Positions 38,403 through 47,101 of a stretch of DNA of 64,000 nt are shown here, one piece after another. The stretch's first letter is position 1. Each line of letters opens with the position of its first letter. The stretch comes from Polynucleobacter sp. 30F-ANTBAC (lineage in GTDB: Bacteria > Pseudomonadota > Gammaproteobacteria > Burkholderiales > Burkholderiaceae): positions 310,001 through 374,000 of the forward strand of contig NZ_JACVON010000002.1 of the NCBI RefSeq assembly GCF_018882385.1, in the 5' to 3' direction. Position numbers and translations under genes: made by a program. The notes below the pieces were generated by a model. The model was not told the DNA's origin and made no database searches. It saw only the letters and a program-made list of their open reading frames with translations.

Positions 38403-38669
38403 ATGGCAAATACCGCCCAAGCTCGTAAACGTGCCCGCCAGGCAGTTTCTCAAAATGAACACAACTCAAGCTTGCGTTCACGTCTTCGTACAGCTATCAA
38501 GACTGTGCGTAAAGCCGTTGACGCAGGTGATAAAGATGCTGCAGCTAAGGTTTTCCAGGCTGCGCAGGCAACAATCGATAAGATTGCTGATAAAAAAGTA
38601 GTGCATAAAAACACTGCTGCGAGAACAAAATCTCGCTTATCTGCAGCTATTAAAGGCATGACAGCCTAA
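38403..38669 (+). CDS. rpsT: 30S ribosomal protein S20
   Basis: An 88-residue basic helical protein that binds 16S rRNA in the small subunit. The start at 38403 gives the canonical [14 protein letters not shown]-terminus; the open frame extends 22 codons further upstream but that part covers the promoter and leader. The body carries [17 protein letters not shown] and [15 protein letters not shown]. Monocistronic, with a terminator directly downstream. Confidence 0.98.
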   Translation: MANTAQARKRARQAVSQNEHNSSLRSRLRTAIKTVRKAVDAGDKDAAAKVFQAAQATIDKIADKKVVHKNTAARTKSRLSAAIKGMTA

Positions 38670-38690
38670 TTTATTTAGGTTAAAAATGAG

Positions 38691-38719
38691 CCCGTTCCCT
38701 AGTACGGAGCGGGTTTTTT
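38691..38719 (+). terminator. Terminator after rpsT
   Basis: CCCGTTCC (38691-38698) pairs with GGAGCGGG (38706-38713) with one G-U pair, followed by six T. The opposite strand has a shorter T-run, so it may also serve the convergent DUF3579 gene. Confidence 0.88.
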
Positions 38720-38723
38720 ATTT

Positions 38724-39032
38724 TTAGTTAGGTGATTTTGTAGGTATTTCGCAGGCTTCAACAATAGGTAGATTATTGTCTTTAGCGAAGTTTTTGACGA
38801 AATCCATGGCTTTTGGCTCAATTTCATTGAGCCTTTCATCCACCACCACGCATTTGATACCGGCAATATTGACGGGTTTGACGTAGGGTGAGTAGGTGAA
38901 GCGAGGGTCGCTTGTGTCGCCGTCAGGTCGGAACTGGGCCATAACGCCGCAAAGTCTCTCAGCCCAATCACTGGGTCTGAATGGTTTGCCATCGTGAGTA
39001 AGACCTTGGATAAAGAATTGTTTGGTCGTCAC
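38724..39032 (-). CDS. DUF3579 family protein
   Basis: A 102-residue protein that I recognise as the DUF3579 type found in betaproteobacteria (QFFIQGLTHDGKPFRPSDWAER and the VVDERLNEIEPKAMDFVK segment). Function unknown. It starts at GTG (39032). It sits between rpsT and argF, a neighbourhood seen in Burkholderiales, and is divergent from argF across 104 bases. Confidence 0.85.
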   Translation of the reverse strand: MTTKQFFIQGLTHDGKPFRPSDWAERLCGVMAQFRPDGDTSDPRFTYSPYVKPVNIAGIKCVVVDERLNEIEPKAMDFVKNFAKDNNLPIVEACEIPTKSPN

Positions 39033-39136
39033 GATGTCTTTGCTGTATAAATAGTTGAAATTCGGGATAACCCCTAGATTTTATCAGTCTGAACCCTTGT
39101 TGAATAGATATTTGAATTAATTAGGCGTGAATAGCT

Positions 39137-40063
39137 ATGTTGTCGAATATTCCAGTCAGGCACTACCTACAATTTGCTGATTTCAGCGCGGATGAGTACG
39201 CTTATTTACTTCAGCGAGCTGAGTTTCTAAAAGCCAAGTTCAAAAGATATGAGACTTGGCATCCATTGCACGATCGAACGCTTGCAATGATTTTTGAAAA
39301 AAATTCCACACGTACACGTTTATCTTTTGAAGCAGGTATTCACCAATTGGGTGGTCATGCCGTCTTCTTAAACACCAAAGATACCCAGCTTGGTCGTGGT
39401 GAGCCTGTAGAAGATGCGGCTCAAGTGATTTCAAGAATGACCGATATCATCATGATTCGGACATTCGGACAAGACATCATTGAGCGTTTTGCATCTAATT
39501 CCAGAGTGCCAGTAATCAATGGCCTCACTAACGAATACCATCCTTGCCAAGTTTTGGCAGATATCTTTACATTTGTAGAACATCGCGCAGATATCAAAGG
39601 CAAAACAATTGCCTGGATTGGTGATGCCAATAATATGGCCTACACCTGGGTACAGGCTGCTGAAATCTTAGATTTCAAAGTGAATTTCTCTGCGCCACCA
39701 GGTTATCAGTTGGATGAAAAATTACTTAGTGCACAGGCTAAGAAACATTTAACGGTCTTTCAAAACCCCTTGGATGCTTGCAAAGGGGCTGATTTAGTTA
39801 CTACCGATGTGTGGACTAGCATGGGTTACGAAGATGAGAACCAAGCTCGTTTAAAGGCATTTAAAAACTGGATGGTGACCGACGAGTTGATGGCGGCTGC
39901 TCATGCAGATGCTCTTTTCATGCATTGTTTACCGGCACATAGAGGTGAAGAAGTTGCTGCTTCTGTGATTGATGGGTCGCAAAGTGTTGTTTGGGATGAG
40001 GCTGAAAATCGCTTGCATGTTCAAAAAGCGCTGATGGAATTCTTGCTGTGTGGCAAGTTGTAA
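39137..40063 (+). CDS. argF: Ornithine carbamoyltransferase ArgF
   Basis: Makes citrulline from ornithine and carbamoyl phosphate in arginine synthesis. The carbamoyl-phosphate site EKNSTRTRLSFE is near residue 52, HPCQVLADIFT near residue 135, and the ornithine/catalytic HCLPAHRGEEV near residue 264. 308 residues. argG follows 34 bases downstream, so the two late steps of citrulline conversion are paired. I find no convincing ARG box in the 104-base upstream gap. Confidence 0.98.
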   Translation: MLSNIPVRHYLQFADFSADEYAYLLQRAEFLKAKFKRYETWHPLHDRTLAMIFEKNSTRTRLSFEAGIHQLGGHAVFLNTKDTQLGRGEPVEDAAQVISRMTDIIMIRTFGQDIIERFASNSRVPVINGLTNEYHPCQVLADIFTFVEHRADIKGKTIAWIGDANNMAYTWVQAAEILDFKVNFSAPPGYQLDEKLLSAQAKKHLTVFQNPLDACKGADLVTTDVWTSMGYEDENQARLKAFKNWMVTDELMAAAHADALFMHCLPAHRGEEVAASVIDGSQSVVWDEAENRLHVQKALMEFLLCGKL

Positions 40064-40097
40064 TTTTTATTAAAAATTTAATTTAACGTAGATAAAT

Positions 40098-41327
40098 ATG
40101 TCAGACATTAAAAAAGTTGTTCTAGCTTATTCAGGCGGTTTAGATACCAGTGTGATTTTGAAGTGGCTTCAAGATACGTATCAATGTGAAATCGTTACAT
40201 TCACAGCAGATTTGGGCCAAGGTGAAGAGTTAGAGCCTGCTCGTGCAAAAGCACTTCAGTTTGGCATTAAGCCAGAAAATATTTTTATTGATGACTTGCG
40301 CGAAGAGTTTGTTAGGGATTTTGTGTTCCCTATGTTCCGTGCCAATACGATCTATGAAGGCGAGTATCTATTAGGTACATCCATTGCCCGTCCTTTGATT
40401 GCTAAGCGTCAAATTGAGATTGCGCATAAAACAGGTGCTGATTCTGTATCGCATGGCGCAACAGGTAAAGGTAATGACCAGGTTCGTTTTGAGTTAGGTT
40501 ATTACTCATTGGATCCATCAATCAAGGTGATTGCACCTTGGCGTGAGTGGGATCTTTTGTCTCGTGAAAAATTATTAGCCTATGCTGAAAAGCATGGCAT
40601 TCCTGTTGAAATGAAGCACAAGCAAGGCGGTGCACCTTATTCAATGGATGCAAACTTATTGCACATCAGTTACGAAGGTCGCCATCTAGAAGATCCAAAA
40701 GCTGAGGCTGAGGAGTCAATGTGGCGTTGGACTGTTTCACCGGAGCAGGCACCAGATGCGCCTGAGTACTTGGATATTGAGTTCGAGCGTGGTGATGCGG
40801 TTGGAATTAACGGCAAGCGTTATAAAGCTCATGAGATGCTGGCTGAGCTCAATAGAATCGGTGGTTCGCATGGTATTGGCCGTTTGGATCTTGTAGAAAA
40901 CCGTTACGTTGGCATGAAGAGCCGTGGATGTTATGAAACTCCTGGTGGCGCCATTCTTCTAAAAGCGCACCGCGGTATCGAAAGTATCACTTTAGATCGT
41001 GAAGTGGCTCACTTGAAAGATGATTTGATGCCTCGCTATGCCAGCATGATTTACAACGGCTACTGGTGGGCGCCAGAGCGTGTTGCTCTACAGACATTAA
41101 TTGACCATACGCAACAAAGCGTTAGTGGTTTTGTCCGAGTGAAGTTATACAAGGGCTCTGTGACAGTTGTAGCGCGTGATTCAGTGAATACATTGTTTGA
41201 CCAAAATATTGCTACTTTTGACGATGATGGTGGTGCGTACAATCAGGCAGATGCTGGTGGATTCATCAAGTTAAATGCATTGCGTATGCGTATTGCTGCC
41301 AATGCACGTATTAAACGTGGTTCTTAA
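40098..41327 (+). CDS. argG: Argininosuccinate synthase ArgG
   Basis: Condenses citrulline and aspartate with ATP. The N-type ATP pyrophosphatase P-loop [15 protein letters not shown] is at residues 9-23; later segments [15 protein letters not shown] near residue 113 and [19 protein letters not shown] near residue 260 are family signatures. 409 residues, the common type-1 length. ppnP follows 16 bases downstream. Confidence 0.98.
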   Translation: MSDIKKVVLAYSGGLDTSVILKWLQDTYQCEIVTFTADLGQGEELEPARAKALQFGIKPENIFIDDLREEFVRDFVFPMFRANTIYEGEYLLGTSIARPLIAKRQIEIAHKTGADSVSHGATGKGNDQVRFELGYYSLDPSIKVIAPWREWDLLSREKLLAYAEKHGIPVEMKHKQGGAPYSMDANLLHISYEGRHLEDPKAEAEESMWRWTVSPEQAPDAPEYLDIEFERGDAVGINGKRYKAHEMLAELNRIGGSHGIGRLDLVENRYVGMKSRGCYETPGGAILLKAHRGIESITLDREVAHLKDDLMPRYASMIYNGYWWAPERVALQTLIDHTQQSVSGFVRVKLYKGSVTVVARDSVNTLFDQNIATFDDDGGAYNQADAGGFIKLNALRMRIAANARIKRGS

Positions 41328-41343
41328 TTTTTTAGGATAAGTT

Positions 41344-41649
41344 ATGCAATTTGATCAAGTTTCAGTTGGAAAAAAAGCGAATGTCTTTTTTGATGGTAAG
41401 TGTGTTTCTCATACAGTGACGTTGCCAAGTGGTGAACGTAAGTCAGTTGGCGTTATTTTGCCAAGCACCTTGCGCTTTGATCTCACCACGAAAGAAGTGA
41501 TGGACGTAGTGGATGGCACTGCTCATGTAAGTATCAATGGCGCTCCAGAGCAAGCATTTACTGCTGGTCAATCATGGACAGTTGAGGCTGGCGGCTACTT
41601 TGTTATTCGTGCTGAACAAGCTGTTCATTACGTTTGCCATTTCGGCTAA
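41344..41649 (+). CDS. ppnP: Pyrimidine/purine nucleoside phosphorylase PpnP (cupin)
   Basis: A 101-residue single-domain cupin of the PpnP (YaiE, DUF1255) family, which phosphorolyses various nucleosides. Typical sequence: NVFFDGKCVSHTVTLPSGERKSVGVILP, then VVDGTAHVSINGA and a Gly/Phe-rich C-terminus HYVCHFG. It lies 16 bases after argG and is probably co-transcribed; a link to arginine metabolism is not evident. Confidence 0.92.
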   Translation: MQFDQVSVGKKANVFFDGKCVSHTVTLPSGERKSVGVILPSTLRFDLTTKEVMDVVDGTAHVSINGAPEQAFTAGQSWTVEAGGYFVIRAEQAVHYVCHFG

Positions 41650-41652
41650 GAT

Positions 41653-42093
41653 CTAGCGCTTGGGTAGACCTGAAACGGTATGCCCAGGCAAGATATCTTT
41701 TTTAGAAAACCAAGCCTGGTTCATTTCTAAGGCAAATCTGATTGGTTTAGATGGGCAATGATTGGTTTCAGTCATTGCCTGCATTTCTTCTATATTCACA
41801 ATTTCCCCGCTTTGATCAATAAATGCGATGGATAGGGGTATTTTGGTATTCCTCATCCAAAAGCAATGAGTCGCAGTGCTTTCAAAAATAAAAAGCATTC
41901 CTTCATCCGAAGGTAAAAAATTTCTATTCATGAGACCCAGCTGCCTTTCGGCCTGATTTGAAGCTACTTCAGCAGTGATTTTATGAAGACCTACTTGCAG
42001 CTCTGCTCTAGGCATACTTTGGGCAGATATACCCCCCACATGACTGGTGTAAATGAATAATGCGGATATAAGTAATCTGGCTAAATGAGGCAT
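41653..42093 (-). CDS. DUF192 family exported protein
   Basis: A 146-residue protein with an N-terminal signal peptide (LARLLISALFIYTSHVGG, cleavage likely around residue 25), followed by the DUF192 domain: VASNQAERQLGLMNR, GMLFIFESTATHCFWMRNTKIPLSIAFID and ALEMNQAWFSKKDILPG. The function of the family is unclear. It converges on ppnP with 3 bases between. Confidence 0.87.
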   Translation of the reverse strand: MPHLARLLISALFIYTSHVGGISAQSMPRAELQVGLHKITAEVASNQAERQLGLMNRNFLPSDEGMLFIFESTATHCFWMRNTKIPLSIAFIDQSGEIVNIEEMQAMTETNHCPSKPIRFALEMNQAWFSKKDILPGHTVSGLPKR

Positions 42094-42232
42094 AGTAATT
42101 CGAGCTTGAGTCAGTGAATGGCTACCACTTTATCAGATTCAAGTTGGCTGTTAGGAAAGCCAATAGACCTATGAATATCCCTAGTAATTAATCTCAATAC
42201 CAAATATCAAACTTGTGTTTAGAATAGGAAAT

Positions 42233-42580
42233 ATGAGTCAAAAACCTAAATCCCCGAGCCGTATCGATTTCCCAGGAATTGCGGATGATCAAGCGACGGT
42301 CATGGATCGTCAAACAGAGCGCGTGCAGCCACCGAAGATGTATCGAGTGGTTTTATTGAATGACGATTACACCCCGATGGAATTTGTCGTCATGGTGATT
42401 CAAGAGTATTTTCATAAAGATCAAGAGAGTGCAACAAGAATTATGTTGCAGGTTCACCTTGAGGGTAAGGGCGTTTGTGGTGTTTACACCAAAGATGTTG
42501 CAGCGACAAAAGTAGAACAAGTGGTAGACAGATCCCGTGAAGCCGGGCACCCTTTGCAATGCACGATGGAGGAAGCATGA
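42233..42580 (+). CDS. clpS: ClpS adaptor of the ClpAP protease
   Basis: Recognises N-end rule substrates and delivers them to ClpA. Core motif [18 protein letters not shown] (residues about 44-61) and [18 protein letters not shown], which form the N-degron pocket and ClpA contact. I start at 42233 (MSQKPKSP), preceded by AGGAAAT, rather than the longer frame from 42215. About 115 residues. Its stop overlaps the clpA start (ATGA), so the adaptor and ATPase are coupled. Confidence 0.95.
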   Translation: MSQKPKSPSRIDFPGIADDQATVMDRQTERVQPPKMYRVVLLNDDYTPMEFVVMVIQEYFHKDQESATRIMLQVHLEGKGVCGVYTKDVAATKVEQVVDRSREAGHPLQCTMEEA

Positions 42581-44886
42581 TTGCTCAAGAATTAGAAGTA
42601 ACCCTACATATGGCATTCGTAGATGCGAGAGCATCCCGTCACGAGTTTATTACCGTTGAGCACTTGCTCTGTGCGTTATTGGATAACGCAACAGCGGCAG
42701 ATGTTTTAAAAGCTTGCGCTGTCAATATTGATGACATTAAGAGTAATCTTAAAAACTTCATTAATGACAATACTCCACTGGTACCAGGATCGGCTGAAGT
42801 AGATACTCAACCCACTTTAGGCTTTCAGCGCGTTATCCAGCGCGCCATCATGCATGTTCAATCCACCTCTAATGGTAAGAAAGAGGTAACGGGTGCTAAC
42901 GTCTTGGTTGCTATTTTTGGTGAGAAAGATTCGCATGCTGTTTATTACTTGCAGCAGCAAGGACTAACTCGCTTAGATATTGTTAACTACATCAGCCACG
43001 GCATTCGCAAGGATCAAGCTGAGGTGCCAAAAACCAATGAGTCTAGCGCTGAAGGTGGTGAAGCTAGTTCTGGTGGCAAAGATAGCCCTTTAGAGCAGTA
43101 CACCCAGAATCTCAACGTATTAGCTAAACAAGGCCGTATCGATCCATTGATTGGTCGTGAGGGTGAAGTAGAGCGTGTGATCCAGATCTTATGCCGCCGC
43201 CGTAAAAATAACCCATTATTAGTGGGTGAGGCTGGCGTCGGTAAAACTGCTATTGCAGAGGGGCTTGCCTGGAGAATCACCCAAAGTGATGTTCCCGAAG
43301 TTTTATCAAAAGCGGTTGTTTACTCCTTGGATATGGGTGCCCTATTAGCAGGCACTAAGTACCGTGGCGATTTTGAGCAGCGCTTAAAAGATGTTCTTAA
43401 AAATTTAAAAGACAATCCAGACGCGATTTTATTCATTGATGAAATCCACACATTGATTGGAGCAGGCGCTGCTTCGGGTGGAACGCTAGATGCTAGCAAC
43501 TTGCTCAAGCCTGCGCTTTCAAGCGGTCAGATGAAGTGTATCGGGGCAACCACTTTTAACGAGTACCGCGGTATTTTTGAAAAAGATGCCGCCTTGTCAC
43601 GTCGTTTCCAAAAGGTAGATGTTTTAGAGCCGAGTGTTGATCAAACAGTTCAAATTCTGCGTGGTTTGAAATCTAAGTTTGAAGAGCATCATGGTGTTAA
43701 GTATGCTCAAGCGGCTTTGACGGCTGCGGCAGAATTATCAGGTCGTTATATCAATGATCGTCATTTGCCTGATAAGGCTATTGATGTGATTGATGAAGCC
43801 GGTGCTGCCCAGCGTATTTTGCCAAAGTCTAAACAAAAGAAAACCATTGGTCGTCAAGAGATCGAAGACATTGTGGCTAAGATTGCACGCATTCCGCCAC
43901 AATCAGTTTCTGTGGATGATCGCAGTAAGTTGCAAACTTTAGATCGCGATCTTAAGAGTGTGGTGTTTGGTCAAGAGCCAGCGATTGAGGTGTTGGCATC
44001 GGCTATCAAGATGTCACGCGCAGGTTTGGGTAAAGACGATAAGCCAATTGGTTCATTCTTATTCTCAGGTCCAACGGGTGTTGGTAAAACTGAGGTAGCC
44101 AAACAGTTGGCATTCATTATGGGCATCGAGTTGATTCGTTTTGACATGTCGGAGTACATGGAAAGACATGCTGTGAGCCGTTTAATTGGTGCGCCCCCAG
44201 GTTATGTTGGCTTTGATCAAGGTGGCCTCTTAACGGAAGCAGTCAATAAGAAGCCTCATTGCGTTCTTTTATTAGATGAAATTGAAAAAGCTCACCCAGA
44301 TATTTTTAATATCTTGTTGCAGGTGATGGATCATGGCACTTTGACGGATAACAATGGTCGCAAGGCTGATTTCAGAAATGTGATCATCATCATGACCACC
44401 AATGCTGGTGCTGAAGCCATGCAGAAGTCATCCATTGGTTTCACCAATGCACGACAAGCTGGTGACGAGATGGGTGACATCAAACGCACCTTTACGCCTG
44501 AGTTCCGCAACCGTCTCGATGCAATTGTGGGCTTCAAAGCCTTGGATGAAAGCATCATCTTACGAGTGGTGGATAAGTTCTTGATGCAACTTGAAGAGCA
44601 GTTGCATGAGAAGAAGGTGGATGCAAGCTTTACTGAGAATCTACGAACTTATTTGGCGAAGCATGGTTTTGATCCATTAATGGGTGCAAGACCAATGCAG
44701 CGCTTGATTCAGGATCTGGTTAGAAAAGCTTTGGCGGATGAGTTGCTATTTGGTAAGTTAGCCAATGGTGGCCATGTGGTGGTGGATATGGATGCTGAAG
44801 AAAAAGTCCATTTGGATTTTGAAGCACCCGTAAGATCTGCTGTTAAAAAAGTCTCATCAGGTAAAACAGAGGCAGAACAGATTTAA
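42577..44886 (+). CDS. clpA: ATP-dependent Clp protease ATP-binding subunit ClpA
   Basis: AAA+ unfoldase of ClpAP. An N-terminal repeat domain ([23 protein letters not shown]), then two ATPase domains with Walker A motifs [12 protein letters not shown] near residue 213 and [13 protein letters not shown] near residue 497, and the ClpP-docking IGF tripeptide in KSSIGFTNA near residue 620. Start 42577 lies in the clpS stop (ATGA) after GGAGGAAGC. About 769 residues. The stop codon sits in a perfect 11-base-pair hairpin. Confidence 0.97.
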   Translation: MIAQELEVTLHMAFVDARASRHEFITVEHLLCALLDNATAADVLKACAVNIDDIKSNLKNFINDNTPLVPGSAEVDTQPTLGFQRVIQRAIMHVQSTSNGKKEVTGANVLVAIFGEKDSHAVYYLQQQGLTRLDIVNYISHGIRKDQAEVPKTNESSAEGGEASSGGKDSPLEQYTQNLNVLAKQGRIDPLIGREGEVERVIQILCRRRKNNPLLVGEAGVGKTAIAEGLAWRITQSDVPEVLSKAVVYSLDMGALLAGTKYRGDFEQRLKDVLKNLKDNPDAILFIDEIHTLIGAGAASGGTLDASNLLKPALSSGQMKCIGATTFNEYRGIFEKDAALSRRFQKVDVLEPSVDQTVQILRGLKSKFEEHHGVKYAQAALTAAAELSGRYINDRHLPDKAIDVIDEAGAAQRILPKSKQKKTIGRQEIEDIVAKIARIPPQSVSVDDRSKLQTLDRDLKSVVFGQEPAIEVLASAIKMSRAGLGKDDKPIGSFLFSGPTGVGKTEVAKQLAFIMGIELIRFDMSEYMERHAVSRLIGAPPGYVGFDQGGLLTEAVNKKPHCVLLLDEIEKAHPDIFNILLQVMDHGTLTDNNGRKADFRNVIIIMTTNAGAEAMQKSSIGFTNARQAGDEMGDIKRTFTPEFRNRLDAIVGFKALDESIILRVVDKFLMQLEEQLHEKKVDASFTENLRTYLAKHGFDPLMGARPMQRLIQDLVRKALADELLFGKLANGGHVVVDMDAEEKVHLDFEAPVRSAVKKVSSGKTEAEQI

Positions 44887-44896
44887 TCTGTTCTGC
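44872..44896. repeat. Perfect hairpin containing the clpA stop codon
   Basis: GCAGAACAGAT (44872-44882) and ATCTGTTCTGC (44886-44896) form an 11-base-pair stem with a 3-base loop that includes part of the TAA. No T-run follows, so it may stabilise the mRNA end or act as a weak terminator. Confidence 0.6.
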
Positions 44897-44905
44897 AGTC
44901 TAAAT

Positions 44906-44919
44906 AGCCTGCTTAGGCT
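44906..44919. repeat. Small hairpin spanning the dut stop codon
   Basis: AGCCT (44906-44910) and AGGCT (44915-44919) surround a 4-base loop that carries most of the dut stop. With the neighbouring clpA hairpin it fills the 26-base convergent gap. Confidence 0.4.
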
Positions 44920-45362
44920 CGTCCTGTACTTCCAAAGCCGCCAGCACCTCTTTCGCTGGCGGTGAACTCTTCTACTTCTGACCATTCAACCTGAGCCACT
45001 GGCACAATGACCAACTGTGCTAAACGTTCCATAGGCTCTAATTTAAAAGCGGTTTGACCACGATTCCAAGTGCTCACCATGAGTTGACCTTGGTAGTCTG
45101 AATCAATTAAACCTACTAAATTACCAAGAACGATTCCATGTTTGTGACCTAAGCCTGAGCGTGGCAGAATCAAGGCGGCATAGCCTGGGTCATCTAGGTA
45201 GATAGATAAACCCGTGGGTACCAATACAGTCTGACCGGGCTCAATCGTGATGGCTTCATCGAGGCAAGCTCTTAAATCCAAACCTGCACTACCCGCAGTT
45301 GCATACTGCGGCAGATTGTTTTTCATTCGGGCATCGAGAATCTTTACTTGTAGTTTTTTCAT
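44913..45362 (-). CDS. dut: dUTP diphosphatase Dut
   Basis: Hydrolyses dUTP to dUMP, keeping uracil out of DNA and supplying dTMP synthesis. The trimeric dUTPase motifs are visible: AGLDLRA (motif 1), [11 protein letters not shown] (2), [11 protein letters not shown] (3), [17 protein letters not shown] (4) and the glycine-rich [11 protein letters not shown] (5) at the C-terminus. 149 residues. Follows coaBC by 1 base; dfp-dut is a classical pair. Confidence 0.98.
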   Translation of the reverse strand: MKKLQVKILDARMKNNLPQYATAGSAGLDLRACLDEAITIEPGQTVLVPTGLSIYLDDPGYAALILPRSGLGHKHGIVLGNLVGLIDSDYQGQLMVSTWNRGQTAFKLEPMERLAQLVIVPVAQVEWSEVEEFTASERGAGGFGSTGRA

Positions 45363-45363
45363 A

Positions 45364-46572
45364 TTAGATTTTTTTAGAAATAAGACGGATTAATTGACGT
45401 GATAAATGTAATTTGTCGGCTTTTTCAAAGCGCTGAGAACTACTTTCTTCTATAACGAGCAGCTCATTCTCATCTAGCCCAAACGTATCAGGACCAATAT
45501 TCGCAACTAGCATAGGGATATTTTTCTTTATCCGTTTTTCTTGGGCATGCCGTTCTAAGTCATTCGTTTCAGCAGCAAAGCCGACACAATAGGGTTTTTT
45601 ATTCTTAGCCGCTGACTCTGCAACGGATGCCAAGATGTCTGGATTTAATTCAAACTCAAGTGTTGGAGTATTTGAGCCAGCCACTTCTTTTTTGATTTTC
45701 TGCGCGCTGGCATTTTTGACATGCCAATCTGCCACTGCTGCAACGGAAAAGAAAACATCCGCTGTTAAGTCACTCATCACGGCACTATGCATCTCTTTTG
45801 CACTGGTAACGTTTGTACGTTGAATCTTGCCAGTAAATTCAAGGGGCGTGTTGAGGTGGCAAGGTCCTGCAATTAAATGAACCTCGGCGCCTGCTTCTAA
45901 TGCGGCCTGCGCTAAAGCAAATCCCATCTTGCCCGAACTCTTATTGGTAATGCCTCTAACGGGATCAATGGCCTCATAGGTAGGGCCAGCAGTAATGAGT
46001 ACTTTTTTACCTTTTAATACTTTTTCTTGAAAAAAAGAAATAACTCCCTCAAGAATTTGATGGGCTTCGAGCATGCGCCCCATACCATTCTCACCACAAG
46101 CCTGTGAGCCACTGGTTGGCCCTAAGACGGTAACGCCATCCTTATCGAGCTGAGCGACATTTCTTTGGGTTGCTGGGTTGTCCCACATTTGTTTATTCAT
46201 CGCAGGAACAACAATAAGAGGGCACTCTTTAGCCAGGCAAATTGTACTAATCAGATCATCCGCTAAGCCTAAAGAAATTTTAGCCATTAAGTCTGCGCTA
46301 GCTGGAGCAATCAAAATAACATCGGCTTGTCGAGACAGCTCAATATGGGCCATGTTATTGGGAATGCGAGCATCCCATTGGCTCACATAAACCGGTTTAC
46401 CTGTCAGCGCTTGCATCGTAACGGGTGTCATGAAATGAGTGGCCGCTTCACTCATTGCCACTTGAACTTCAGCGCCTTCTTGAATCAATGACCGCGCCAA
46501 TTCAGCCACTTTGAATGCGGCAATGCCCCCAGACATAGCTAGGAGTATTTTTTTACCTTGTAGAGAATTCAT
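45364..46572 (-). CDS. coaBC: Bifunctional phosphopantothenoylcysteine decarboxylase/synthase CoaBC
   Basis: Two consecutive steps of coenzyme A synthesis. The N-terminal flavoprotein decarboxylase (CoaC) starts [15 protein letters not shown] and has the [16 protein letters not shown] segment with Asn near residue 125. The C-terminal synthetase (CoaB) starts at [22 protein letters not shown] near residue 188 and has the VAAVADWH and KIKK segments. 402 residues. It lies between lspA and dut in the minus-strand operon. Confidence 0.97.
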   Translation of the reverse strand: MNSLQGKKILLAMSGGIAAFKVAELARSLIQEGAEVQVAMSEAATHFMTPVTMQALTGKPVYVSQWDARIPNNMAHIELSRQADVILIAPASADLMAKISLGLADDLISTICLAKECPLIVVPAMNKQMWDNPATQRNVAQLDKDGVTVLGPTSGSQACGENGMGRMLEAHQILEGVISFFQEKVLKGKKVLITAGPTYEAIDPVRGITNKSSGKMGFALAQAALEAGAEVHLIAGPCHLNTPLEFTGKIQRTNVTSAKEMHSAVMSDLTADVFFSVAAVADWHVKNASAQKIKKEVAGSNTPTLEFELNPDILASVAESAAKNKKPYCVGFAAETNDLERHAQEKRIKKNIPMLVANIGPDTFGLDENELLVIEESSSQRFEKADKLHLSRQLIRLISKKI

Positions 46573-46589
46573 AATTTGAATGAACCTTC

Positions 46590-47081
46590 TTATTTGTTGA
46601 CGCGTTTGATCTCATCAATGATGAGAAGAATGACGCCAATCGTGATGGCGCTATCAGCAATATTAAAAGCGGGCCAATGCCAACCCATGTAGTGAAGGTC
46701 AACAAAATCAACAACAGCACCATAAAGAACTCGGTCAATCACATTCCCAATAGCGCCACTTAGAATCAAACTCAAGGCTAGTGAAAAAATAGTTTGATGA
46801 CAGTTTTTACGAATTAACCAAATCATCACTAATGCAGCAATGATGCCAACGCCTGTGAAAAACCATCGCTGCCAACCGCCAGCCTGAGCTAAAAAGGAAA
46901 ACGCTGCCCCTGAGTTATAAACCAAAGTCCAGTTTAAGAAGCTGGTTACTGGCTGTGACACACCCTCAAATAAGTTATTTTTTGCAATGATCTTTGTTAG
47001 TTGATCAAGTATCAAAAGAAAACTGGATAAACCAAGCCATAACAATAAAGATTGCTTGTTGTTTGATTTATATGAGGCCAA
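46590..47081 (-). CDS. lspA: Lipoprotein signal peptidase LspA
   Basis: Aspartic protease that cleaves lipoprotein signal peptides in the inner membrane. Four hydrophobic helices; the catalytic aspartates are in GNVIDRVLYGAVVDFVD near residue 118 and FNIADSAITIG near residue 142. 163 residues. It lies 20 bases after ileS, the ileS-lspA order common to proteobacteria. Confidence 0.98.
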   Translation of the reverse strand: MASYKSNNKQSLLLWLGLSSFLLILDQLTKIIAKNNLFEGVSQPVTSFLNWTLVYNSGAAFSFLAQAGGWQRWFFTGVGIIAALVMIWLIRKNCHQTIFSLALSLILSGAIGNVIDRVLYGAVVDFVDLHYMGWHWPAFNIADSAITIGVILLIIDEIKRVNK

Positions 47082-47101
47082 GTCGTTCTCCTAAGGTGCT
47101 T

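Noticed and set aside
38699..38992. A 97-codon minus-strand frame overlapping the DUF3579 gene
   Set aside because: It overlaps DUF3579 in another phase and crosses the rpsT terminator; the DUF3579 frame has the family match.
39033..39136. Possible arginine leader peptide or ARG box before argF
   Set aside because: No run of Arg codons in a short frame, no terminator hairpin and no clear ARG-box palindrome in the gap.
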